NCBI GenBank assembly: GCA_036388855.1 | Contig: DASVRA010000007.1 | Span: 1-64,000, forward strand | DNA from: DASVRA01 sp036388855 | Lineage (GTDB): Bacteria; Pseudomonadota; Alphaproteobacteria; Caulobacterales; Caulobacteraceae | DNA length: 64,000 nt | Reading direction: 5' to 3' | Shown here: positions 18,133 to 25,239 of the stretch, piece after piece | Numbering within the stretch: the first letter of the stretch is position 1 | Layout of the letters: each line of letters opens with the position of its first letter | Program-made: the position numbers and the translations under genes | The notes under the pieces: generated by a model | What the model saw: the letters and a program-made list of their open reading frames with translations, nothing else | What the model was told of the DNA's origin: nothing | The model's database searches: none

Positions 18133-18147
18133 CTTACATCCGCCGGC

Positions 18148-19386
18148 ATGGCCGTGCTCGACCTGAAGCGCAAGTTGGCGATCCTGGCGGACGCGGCGAA
18201 ATACGACGCCTCGTGCGCCTCCTCCGGGACCAACCGGCGCAACTCCGTCGGCGGCAAGGGCGTGGGCGCGACCGATCCGAACCAGGGCATCTGCCACGCC
18301 TTCACGCCGGACGGGCGGTGCGTATCCCTGCTCAAGCTGCTGCTGACCAATTTCTGCGTCTACGACTGCGCCTATTGCATCAACCGCGTGTCCTCGAACG
18401 TGCAACGGGCGCGGTTCTCGGTGCAGGAGGTGGTGGACCTGACGCTGGGCTTTTACCGGCGCAACTACATTGAGGGGCTGTTCCTTTCGTCCGGCATCAT
18501 CCGCTCGCCCGACTACACCATGGAGCAGCTGGTGGAGGTGGCGCGGGTGCTGCGCGAGGAGCACGACTTTCGCGGCTACATCCACCTGAAGGTGATCGCC
18601 GAGGCCAGCCAGGACCTGATCGACAGGGCAGGGCTGTATGCCGACCGGCTGTCGGTGAACATCGAGCTGCCGCGCGACGACAGCCTGACCCGCCTGGCGC
18701 CGGAGAAGCGGGTCGTGGACGTGAAGCGCTCGATGGCCGGGGTGCGGCTAGGGATCGAGGCGGCGGCGCCGGAGAAGAAGGCCAAGGCCAAGGCGCCGAA
18801 GTTCGCGCCTGCTGGCCAGTCGACGCAGATGATCGTGGGGGCGGACGCGGCGAGCGACGGGGAGATCCTGGCGCGGAGCGAGACGCTGTACGGCGCCTAT
18901 TCGCTCAAGCGGGTGTACTACTCCGCGTTCAGCCCCATCCCGGACGCCACGTCGCGCCTGCCGCTGGAGAAGCCGCCGCTGATGCGCGAGCACCGGCTGT
19001 ACCAGGCCGACTGGCTGATGCGCTTCTATGGTTTCGAGAGGGCCGAGCTCGCCGGGGAGGCCGACATGCTCGATCTCGCCGTCGATCCCAAGCTGGCCTG
19101 GGCGCTGCGCAACCGCGACCGCTTCCCCGCCGACGTGAACCGCGCCGACCGGGAGCTGCTGCTGCGGGTGCCGGGGCTGGGGGTGAAGAGCGTGGACCGG
19201 CTGCTCAAGGTGCGCCGGCTCAAGCGCCTGGGGCTGGAAGACCTGCGCCGCCTCGCCGGCTCGGTGGAGAAGCTCAAGCCTTTCGTGGTGGCGCAGGACT
19301 GGACCCCCGGCGGCCTGACCGACGCCGCCAACCTGCGCGCGCGGATGCCGCGCGAGCCGGAGCCGGCGCAGCTCACCCTGTTCTGA
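18148..19386 (+). CDS. Putative DNA modification/repair radical SAM protein (TIGR03916 type)
   Basis: A 412-residue radical SAM protein. The cluster motif is C70-x3-C74-x2-C77 in TNFCVYDCAYC. The conserved N-terminus (KYDASCASSGTNRR) and the GICHAFTPDGRC segment supply more Cys residues. A C-terminal helix-hairpin-helix (VPGLGVKSVDRLL, about residues 337-350) suggests DNA binding. Homologs are regularly paired with the TIGR03915/UdgX type gene that follows here, and a DNA repair role is proposed but the reaction is not known. The stop overlaps the next start (TGATG), and a LexA-type box lies just upstream. Confidence 0.9.
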   Translation: MAVLDLKRKLAILADAAKYDASCASSGTNRRNSVGGKGVGATDPNQGICHAFTPDGRCVSLLKLLLTNFCVYDCAYCINRVSSNVQRARFSVQEVVDLTLGFYRRNYIEGLFLSSGIIRSPDYTMEQLVEVARVLREEHDFRGYIHLKVIAEASQDLIDRAGLYADRLSVNIELPRDDSLTRLAPEKRVVDVKRSMAGVRLGIEAAAPEKKAKAKAPKFAPAGQSTQMIVGADAASDGEILARSETLYGAYSLKRVYYSAFSPIPDATSRLPLEKPPLMREHRLYQADWLMRFYGFERAELAGEADMLDLAVDPKLAWALRNRDRFPADVNRADRELLLRVPGLGVKSVDRLLKVRRLKRLGLEDLRRLAGSVEKLKPFVVAQDWTPGGLTDAANLRARMPREPEPAQLTLF

Positions 19387-20945
19387 TGCCCGTCATCCGC
19401 CTTGCCTCGGAGACCGACTTCGCCGGATGGCGCGCCGCGGCGCGCGAGCTGCGCCTGGACAATGTGCATCCGGACGAGGTGTTCTGGAGCGTGGACGGCG
19501 CTTCTCCTCTCCCCCTCGATGGGGGAGAGGCCGGGAGAGGGGGTGTGGGCAGTGAGTTGAGGGGACAGGTGCAAGCCGGCTCCGAGCCTAACGGAGCCAA
19601 CCTGTCGCCGACGCCGCGAACACCCTCATCCCCAACCCTTCTCCCATCGAGGGGGAAGGGAGATCTGACCGTCCCCCGCGCGTTCCTGGAGATGGCGGAG
19701 ACGGTGATCCTGCACCGCTCGCCCGAGCGGTTCGCGCTTCTCTACCGGCTGCTCTGGCGGCTGAAGGACGAGCCGCGGCTGCTGGAAATCATCACCGACT
19801 CCGACGTCGTCCGCGCTGGCCAACTCGCCAAGGCGGTGTCGCAGGCGGCCTACAAGATGAAGGCCTACGCCCGCTTCCGACTGGCCGAGAGCGTGGAGCC
19901 GGAGACCTACATCGCCTGGTTCGAGCCGCTGCACCGCGTCACCGAAAGGGCCGCGCCCCACTTCGTGAAGCGCTTCGCCAACATGCACTTCTCCATCCTG
20001 ACGCCGGACGCCTGCGCCCACTGGGACACGCGCGAGCTGACCTTCACGCCGGGCGTCAGCGCCGCCCAGGCCCCCACGGACGATCGGCTGGAGGACTTCT
20101 GGCGCACCTACTACGCCTCGGTGTTCAACCCCGCCCGCCTGAAGGTGAAGGCGATGCAGGCGCAGATGCCGAAGGCCTACTGGCGCAACCTTCCCGAGGC
20201 GCGGCTCATTCCTTCCCTGATCGAGCAGGCCGAAAGCCGGACCTTGGCCATGGTGCAATCCGCCCCCACCACGCCCGAACGCCGCCTCCCCGCTGGCCGC
20301 GCCGCGCGCGCGTCCAACGCCATCATCGAGCCGGGCGAGACGCCGATGCCGCCCTCGCTGCCGGCCCTAGCGGAACTGATCCAGGGCTGCCGCCGCTGCG
20401 ACCTCTGGCGCAACGCCACCCAGGGCGTGGCCGGGGAGGGGCCGTCCGACGCGCCCCTGATGCTGGTGGGCGAGCAGCCGGGCGACCAGGAGGATCTGGC
20501 CGGCAAGCCGTTCGTCGGCCCCGCCGGCAAGGTGCTGGACCGGGCGCTGGCGGAGGCGGGCATCGACCGCTCGAAGGTCTACGTCACCAACGCGGTGAAG
20601 CACTTCAAGCACCAGCTCTCCGGCCCCCGCCGCCTGCACCGCACCCCTGACACCACCGAGGTGAAAGCCTGCCGCTGGTGGCTGGAGACCGAACGGCGCC
20701 TCGTCCGCCCGCGGGTGATCGTGGCGCTGGGCGCCACCGCGGCCCTGTCGGTGTTCGGCCGCACCCTGCCGATCGGCAAGAGTCGCGGCCAAGCCTTCCA
20801 ACTGGAGGACCAGTCCCAGGCCTTCGTCACTTACCACCCCTCCTTCCTATTGCGGGTCCCTGACAAGGCGGCGAAGGAAAAGGCCTATGGTGAGTTCGTG
20901 CAGGATCTGGGGCAGGCGTGGGCGTATCTAGCCCGGGCCGCCTAG
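19386..20945 (+). CDS. TIGR03915-family / UdgX uracil-DNA-binding fusion protein with in-frame repeat
   Basis: A 519-residue fusion. The N-terminal part (about 1-290) is the TIGR03915/DUF4130-type domain (VPRAFLEMAETVILHR, RFALLYRLLWRL). The C-terminal part (about 320-515) is UdgX-like family 4 uracil-DNA glycosylase: GEQPGDQEDLAGKPFVGPAG, YVTNAVKHFKH and GPRRLHRTP. In UdgX the His of the KRRIH loop forms a covalent bond with the excised-uracil site; here that is H418. A 161-bp palindromic repeat (residues about 40-93) is inserted without breaking the frame. Start ATG 19386 overlaps the upstream stop. Its 3' end overlaps the convergent secreted-protein gene by 18 bases. Confidence 0.9.
   Translation: MPVIRLASETDFAGWRAAARELRLDNVHPDEVFWSVDGASPLPLDGGEAGRGGVGSELRGQVQAGSEPNGANLSPTPRTPSSPTLLPSRGKGDLTVPRAFLEMAETVILHRSPERFALLYRLLWRLKDEPRLLEIITDSDVVRAGQLAKAVSQAAYKMKAYARFRLAESVEPETYIAWFEPLHRVTERAAPHFVKRFANMHFSILTPDACAHWDTRELTFTPGVSAAQAPTDDRLEDFWRTYYASVFNPARLKVKAMQAQMPKAYWRNLPEARLIPSLIEQAESRTLAMVQSAPTTPERRLPAGRAARASNAIIEPGETPMPPSLPALAELIQGCRRCDLWRNATQGVAGEGPSDAPLMLVGEQPGDQEDLAGKPFVGPAGKVLDRALAEAGIDRSKVYVTNAVKHFKHQLSGPRRLHRTPDTTEVKACRWWLETERRLVRPRVIVALGATAALSVFGRTLPIGKSRGQAFQLEDQSQAFVTYHPSFLLRVPDKAAKEKAYGEFVQDLGQAWAYLARAA
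19503..19663. repeat. Family A palindromic repeat, copy 2, inside the UdgX-fusion gene
   Basis: Two 44-base arms (19503-19546 and 19620-19663) form an imperfect inverted repeat with cores TCTCCTCTCCCCCTCGATGG and CATCGAGGGGGAAGGGAGA, around a 73-base centre. Its translation adds a low-complexity Pro/Gly/Ser insert (starting SPLPLDGGEAGRGG) between VFWSVDGA and TVPRAFLEM, which would otherwise be close together. Confidence 0.85.
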
Positions 20946-21623
20946 CACCCCCGTGATCCGCCCCAGCACGGTGCTGAAGCTGACCTCAGACACGAGATCG
21001 GTAACCATCTCGGGCTCGGTCGGGCCGGTGGTCCTCATCTTGACCAGCCACGGCCCGACGCGAGCGGTCTGGACCTTGGTCATCAGCTTGCGGCCATTGT
21101 CCGTGATATCGAGCCGAGCCCGGTAGACTTGTGGAAGGTTCACTCCGCCCTTGGACTGGACGAACATGTCCGCCGATTTGCCCCTGAAGGGCTTGGCGTC
21201 GGGATACCGCATCCTGATCTGCGCCACCGCCTGCGCCATATACGCTTGCGCCGTCAGCTCTTCGGGAATCCGCGTAACGTATAGGGAGTTGATGACTCCT
21301 GCCATGGTTGTCGTGCAACCGACATCCTCACCGCGTGGAAGCGTCCCCGGAAATATGGTGATCCGATTGCCGGCCTCACGAGGTTCAAACGAACACACCG
21401 CGCCGCTCCTGCGGTGCCGCGCCGCCGGCACGTTTCCGGTGGACACATCCTCGAAGAGATCCGCGGCCTGCGCAGCCTCTATGATCCGGGCGGCCTCAGC
21501 CCGCGCTTGGGGCGTCGGAGGTGCGTCCGCCGCAGCTGGAGCGGGCGCAGCGGCCTGAGGTGCGGCCTGGGCCCACGCCCCTTGAGCCAAGGCCAGGGCG
21601 GCGACCGCGACGGTAAGCTTCAC
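20928..21623 (-). CDS. Secreted protein of unknown function
   Basis: A 231-residue protein with a Sec signal (cleavage near AWAQA), an Ala/Pro-rich linker and a globular domain of about 180 residues with no motif I recognise. GTG at 21623 is chosen because GGGAGAG lies 8-9 bases upstream; TTG at 21626 is also possible. It converges on the UdgX-fusion gene with an 18-base overlap. Confidence 0.7.
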   Translation of the reverse strand: MKLTVAVAALALAQGAWAQAAPQAAAPAPAAADAPPTPQARAEAARIIEAAQAADLFEDVSTGNVPAARHRRSGAVCSFEPREAGNRITIFPGTLPRGEDVGCTTTMAGVINSLYVTRIPEELTAQAYMAQAVAQIRMRYPDAKPFRGKSADMFVQSKGGVNLPQVYRARLDITDNGRKLMTKVQTARVGPWLVKMRTTGPTEPEMVTDLVSEVSFSTVLGRITGVLGGPG

Positions 21624-21674
21624 CAAGGTTTCTCTCCCAGAGCTCTTCGCCCTGCCCGGAGCTGAAGGCGCCGT

Positions 21675-22196
21675 CTACACAATGCCCCTGCGGTAGATGA
21701 ACTCAGGGTCCCGCCAGGCGCCGACGGCGAACTCGTATTCCCCCACCTTTTCGAAGCCGTAGCGGGCGTAGAAGCGTTGGGCGCCACGATTTTCGGACCA
21801 GACGCTGATCCACACCGGCGTGCGGCCGGCCGCCTCCAGCCACGCCAGCGCCGGCTCGATCAGCCGCGCCCCCAGTCCCAGGTTCTGGTGCGAGCGCAGG
21901 ATGTAGAGGCGCTTCAGCTCCCCGTGCTCGGGACGCAATTCAGGGTGCGGCATGTCCGCGGGACCTGCCTGAGAGTAGCCGACCAAACCCTCATTGGCCT
22001 CCGCCACCCAGATCGCCACGCCCACATCGGCCAGCGCCGCCGCCGTCTTGGCCGGCGTGTGGTTGGCCGCCAGGAAGTCGTCGAGGTCCGCCTTCGGATA
22101 CAGATGCCCGAACGCCTCGGTGAAGGTGCGCGCGCCGAGTTCCGCCAGCGCCTCGGCGTCCGCGCCCACGGCCCGGCGGATTCGCACGTCGGTCAT
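21675..22196 (-). CDS. GNAT family N-acetyltransferase
   Basis: A 173-residue protein of the GCN5-related acetyltransferase fold, transferring acetyl from acetyl-CoA to an unknown amine. Visible elements are the beta-4 strand LKRLYILRSHQNLGLGARLI, containing the Q/RxxGxG/A acetyl-CoA loop (HQNLGLG), and the C-terminal NRGAQRFYARYGFEKVGEYEF block. The substrate cannot be inferred. ATG at 22196. Confidence 0.88.
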   Translation of the reverse strand: MTDVRIRRAVGADAEALAELGARTFTEAFGHLYPKADLDDFLAANHTPAKTAAALADVGVAIWVAEANEGLVGYSQAGPADMPHPELRPEHGELKRLYILRSHQNLGLGARLIEPALAWLEAAGRTPVWISVWSENRGAQRFYARYGFEKVGEYEFAVGAWRDPEFIYRRGIV

Positions 22197-22245
22197 GGGC
22201 CACTTCTAGACCGGAGCCGTCTTGAACGGCCATAAGGCTGGGGCG

Positions 22246-23157
22246 ATGGCGCTGCCCGTCTTCACCCACAGCGACATGCTCCTGCACGACCAGGGGCGCG
22301 GGCATCCGGAGCAGCCCCGTCGCCTGGCCGTGGTTCTCGAGGCGCTGGAGGGAAGCGGCCTCGACCTGGAGACGCGTGAGGCGCCGCTTGCCGAGTTGGC
22401 CGACCTCCGCCGCGTGCACTCCCAGCACTACATCGACGCTATCTTCGCCGCCGAGCCCGAGCGGGGCCACGCCCGCCTGGATCCCGACACTGTCATGGGC
22501 CCGGGCAGCCTCAACGCCGCGCTTCGCGCCGCGGGAGCGGTGGCCGAGGCCGTGCGCGGCGTCGCCCTCGGCGAGTTCGCCCGCGCCTTCTGCGCCGTGC
22601 GCCCGCCCGGGCACCATGCCGAGCCAGAAGCTGCGATGGGCTTCTGCCTGTTCTCCTCGGTCGCCATCGGCGCACGCGTGGCCCAGGCCGAGGGGCTTCA
22701 CCGCGTGGCGGTGATCGACTTCGACGTCCACCACGGCAACGGCACGGAAGCCGCGTTCCGGGGCCAGGAGGGCCTGTTCTTCGGCTCCATCCACCAATGG
22801 CCGCTCTACCCCGGCACCGGGCCCGAGGGGCGCCAGGGGAACATCTTCGACGTCGTCGCGCCGCCGCACGCCACCCCAGCGCAGTGGCGAACCCAGTTTG
22901 CGCGGCTGCTGCCGGCGCTGGACGAGTTCGCGCCGGACCTGATCCTGGTTTCCGCCGGCTTCGACGCCCACGCACGCGACCCGCTGGCGCAGCAGGAGCT
23001 GGAGGAGGCGGACTTCGCCTGGGCCACCCGCGCCGTCCTGGAGGTGGCGCGCCGCCGCTGCGCCGGGCGCGTCGTCTCCTCGCTCGAAGGCGGCTACGAC
23101 CTCCGTGCATTGGCAAGCTCGACGGTTGCGCACCTCGCCGCGCTGAGCGAGGAGTAG
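22246..23157 (+). CDS. Histone deacetylase family (AcuC/HDAC-like) zinc amidohydrolase
   Basis: A 303-residue arginase/HDAC-fold enzyme. Catalytic and zinc-binding blocks are intact: RPPGHHAEPEAAMGFCLF (the tandem His charge relay), VIDFDVHHGNGT (Asp and His zinc ligands) and SAGFDAH. Bacterial members deacetylate acetyl-lysine, acetylpolyamines or other small amides; which applies here is unknown. The ATG at 22246 begins MALPVFTHSDM; an upstream TTG at 22222 has no support. Divergent from the GNAT gene across about 50 bases, an intriguing acetylation/deacetylation pairing, though functional linkage is only conjecture. Confidence 0.92.
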   Translation: MALPVFTHSDMLLHDQGRGHPEQPRRLAVVLEALEGSGLDLETREAPLAELADLRRVHSQHYIDAIFAAEPERGHARLDPDTVMGPGSLNAALRAAGAVAEAVRGVALGEFARAFCAVRPPGHHAEPEAAMGFCLFSSVAIGARVAQAEGLHRVAVIDFDVHHGNGTEAAFRGQEGLFFGSIHQWPLYPGTGPEGRQGNIFDVVAPPHATPAQWRTQFARLLPALDEFAPDLILVSAGFDAHARDPLAQQELEEADFAWATRAVLEVARRRCAGRVVSSLEGGYDLRALASSTVAHLAALSEE

Positions 23158-23184
23158 ACTGCCGAGGTTCGGCGTCACGGGACG

Positions 23185-23826
23185 ATGACCAGCGACACCT
23201 TCCGCAGCGGCGACTTCGAGGCCCGGCCAGCCCGCGCCGCCGCGCTCGCGCCCCGCTTCGGCTCCATTGTCCTGGCCCGCCACGGCGAGCCCAAGCTGTC
23301 GCGCAAGATCAGGCTCACCGCCGCCCAGTACCGCCAATGGTGGGCCCGCTACGAGGAGGGCGGACTGCTTGAGGGCCAGATCCCCCCCGTCCACATCACC
23401 GACGCGGCCAAAGACGCCGAGCTGATCTTCGCCTCCACCCGGGCCCGCTCGATCGAAACCGCCCGCGCCGTCGCAGGCGAGAAGACCTTCACCTCCGACG
23501 AGATCTTCATCGAGGCGCCCCTGCCGCCCCCGGCGTTTCCCGGCTTCGTCAGGCTGCCGCCGCGCGCCTGGGGCGTGATCGCCCGCTTTTGGTGGTGGTT
23601 CCTGGGCCACCACGACGGGCAGGAGACCAAGGCCCAGGCCAAGCTCCGCGCCGCCAAGGCCGCGGCGCGCCTGCACGAGAAGGCCGCCGAGGGGCACGAC
23701 GTGCTGGTCGTCGCCCACGGCTTCTTCAACACCATGGTCGGACTGGAGCTGCAGCGGAAGGGCTGGCGCTGCGTGCACGACCAGGGGTTCAGGTACTGGT
23801 CGACGCGGAAGTTCGAACGGGGGTGA
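23185..23826 (+). CDS. Histidine phosphatase superfamily protein
   Basis: A 213-residue phosphoglycerate-mutase-fold protein. The catalytic phospho-His is in LARHGEPKLSRK, the partner His in VVAHGFFNTM, and the Arg of STRARSIETA fits the substrate phosphate pocket. A tryptophan-rich segment (ARFWWWFLGHHDG) is unusual. Substrate unknown; the sequence is closer to small-molecule phosphatases than to glycolytic mutases. It follows the HDAC-like gene by 27 bases and precedes xseB. Confidence 0.85.
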   Translation: MTSDTFRSGDFEARPARAAALAPRFGSIVLARHGEPKLSRKIRLTAAQYRQWWARYEEGGLLEGQIPPVHITDAAKDAELIFASTRARSIETARAVAGEKTFTSDEIFIEAPLPPPAFPGFVRLPPRAWGVIARFWWWFLGHHDGQETKAQAKLRAAKAAARLHEKAAEGHDVLVVAHGFFNTMVGLELQRKGWRCVHDQGFRYWSTRKFERG

Positions 23827-23869
23827 AGCGCGCGTTGCGGCCCGTCCGCGGCGCCCCTATCCTGGCTTC

Positions 23870-24127
23870 ATGGTCTCACAAGACACGCCGCCCCCCGACA
23901 TCTCCTCCCTCACCTTCGAGCAGGCGCTGAAGGAGCTGGAAGAGATCGTCGGCAAGCTGGAGAGCGGCCAGGCGCCGCTTGAGGAGTCGATCACGCTCTA
24001 CGGACGTGGCGCCGAGCTCAAGGCCCACTGCGAGGCCAAGCTGGAGCAGGCGCGCCTGCGGGTGGAGAAGATCGTGGTGGGTCCGCAAGGCCACGCCCTG
24101 CGTACCGAGCCGGCGGAATTCGGCTGA
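23870..24127 (+). CDS. xseB: Exodeoxyribonuclease VII small subunit
   Basis: An 85-residue helical protein with the XseB signature SLTFEQALKELEEIVGKLES and the following helix EESITLYGRGAELKAHCEAKL. XseB binds the large subunit XseA to form the single-strand nuclease ExoVII; xseA is not in the window. It sits just upstream of ispA and dxs, a common bacterial arrangement. Confidence 0.93.
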   Translation: MVSQDTPPPDISSLTFEQALKELEEIVGKLESGQAPLEESITLYGRGAELKAHCEAKLEQARLRVEKIVVGPQGHALRTEPAEFG

Positions 24128-24210
24128 ATCCGATTTAACTCGGCCGCTGCTTCCGTCGCCTCGACCGGCGCCGTAAAGCTCGCGCTTGCCGCCGCTAAGG
24201 AGGCGCGCGC

Positions 24211-25098
24211 ATGAAGACCGTCACCCTCGCCGAACGCATCGCCGAGGCCGCCGACCTGGTGACGGTCGCGCTCGACCAGCTGTTGCCGCGCGGCGACGGG
24301 CCGGAGGGGCGGCTGACAGAGGCGATGCGCTACGCCGCGCTCGGCCCCGGCAAGCGGCTGCGCCCCTTCTTCGCGCTCGAAACCGCCAAGATGTTCGACC
24401 TGGAGGAGCGCCACGTGTTGCGCGCCGCCTGCGCGCTGGAGTGCATCCACGCCTACAGTCTGGTGCACGACGACCTGCCGTGCATGGACGACGACGACCT
24501 GCGCCGCGGCCGCCCCACCGTGCACAAGGCCTACGACGAGGCCACCGCCGTCCTCGCGGGGGATGCGCTGCAGGCCACCGCCTTCGAGATCATGGCCCAC
24601 CCCGACACCTGCGATGACGGCGCTGTTCGGGCCGAGCTGGTGCGACGCCTGGCCGTCGCCGCCGGCGCCAAGGGCATGTGCGGCGGCCAGATGATTGACC
24701 TCCTGGGCGTCTACGACGACCTCGGCACCGTGGCGCGGATGCAGCGGATGAAGACCGGGGCGCTGATCACCTTCGCGTTCGAAATCCCGCTGGTGCTGGC
24801 CCGCGCCAAGGAGGCCGAGCGCCATGCGCTCGCCGCCTTCGCCCAGGACATCGGCCTGGCTTACCAGATCGTAGACGACCTGCTCGACGCCGAGGGCGAG
24901 GAGGACCTGCTGGGCAAAACAGCCGGCAAGGACGCGGAGAAGGGCAAGGCCAATTACGTGACCCTGCTCGGCGTCGACGCCGCGCGCGAGCGCGTGGGCC
25001 TGCTCGCCGCCCAGACCAAGTCCCACCTCGATTCCTTCGGCGAACGCGCCAGCTACCTGCGCGACAGCGTCGACTTCGTGCTGGACCGGCGGGCATGA
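24211..25098 (+). CDS. ispA: Farnesyl diphosphate synthase (polyprenyl synthetase family)
   Basis: Condenses IPP with DMAPP and GPP to make farnesyl diphosphate. The 295-residue product has the first Asp-rich motif (DDLPCMDDDD), the second (DDLLDAEGEED), and the KRLRPFFALE and CGGQMIDL blocks. The spacing in the first motif (DDxxxxD) is the bacterial FPP type. The ATG at 24211 has a near-perfect SD (AAGGAGG at 24198-24204). Product may feed ubiquinone, hopanoid or undecaprenyl synthesis, and CtaB's farnesyl donor. Confidence 0.95.
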   Translation: MKTVTLAERIAEAADLVTVALDQLLPRGDGPEGRLTEAMRYAALGPGKRLRPFFALETAKMFDLEERHVLRAACALECIHAYSLVHDDLPCMDDDDLRRGRPTVHKAYDEATAVLAGDALQATAFEIMAHPDTCDDGAVRAELVRRLAVAAGAKGMCGGQMIDLLGVYDDLGTVARMQRMKTGALITFAFEIPLVLARAKEAERHALAAFAQDIGLAYQIVDDLLDAEGEEDLLGKTAGKDAEKGKANYVTLLGVDAARERVGLLAAQTKSHLDSFGERASYLRDSVDFVLDRRA

Positions 25099-25107
25099 AG
25101 GGCCCGC

Positions 25108-25201
25108 CCTCCCCCTTCGACAGGCTCAGGGTGAGGGCTACTGTGAGACCCAGTAGAAATCCTCATCCCCCGACTGGATCGGGGGTTGTCGAAGCACGAG
25201 G
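25108..25201. repeat. Family B palindromic repeat, copy 2
   Basis: CCCCTTCGACAGGCTCAGGG at the left, a CAGTAGAAA spacer, then an opposing arm CCTCATCCCCCGAC...TTGTCGAAGCACGAGG, ending close to TTTCGGCCCA. This matches copy 4 at 58.4 kb in arms, spacer and flank. Lies between ispA and dxs. Confidence 0.75.
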
Positions 25202-25239
25202 ATTTCGGCCCACGAGGCGGATGGAGTAAAGCCTTTCCG

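Noticed and set aside
19386..20945. Pseudogene caused by the repeat insertion
   Set aside because: The frame is open throughout and all UdgX motifs, including H418, are intact.
21675..23157. Acetyltransferase/deacetylase toxin-antitoxin-like pair
   Set aside because: The genes are divergent, of normal enzyme size and in unrelated families; there is no evidence of a paired system beyond adjacency.
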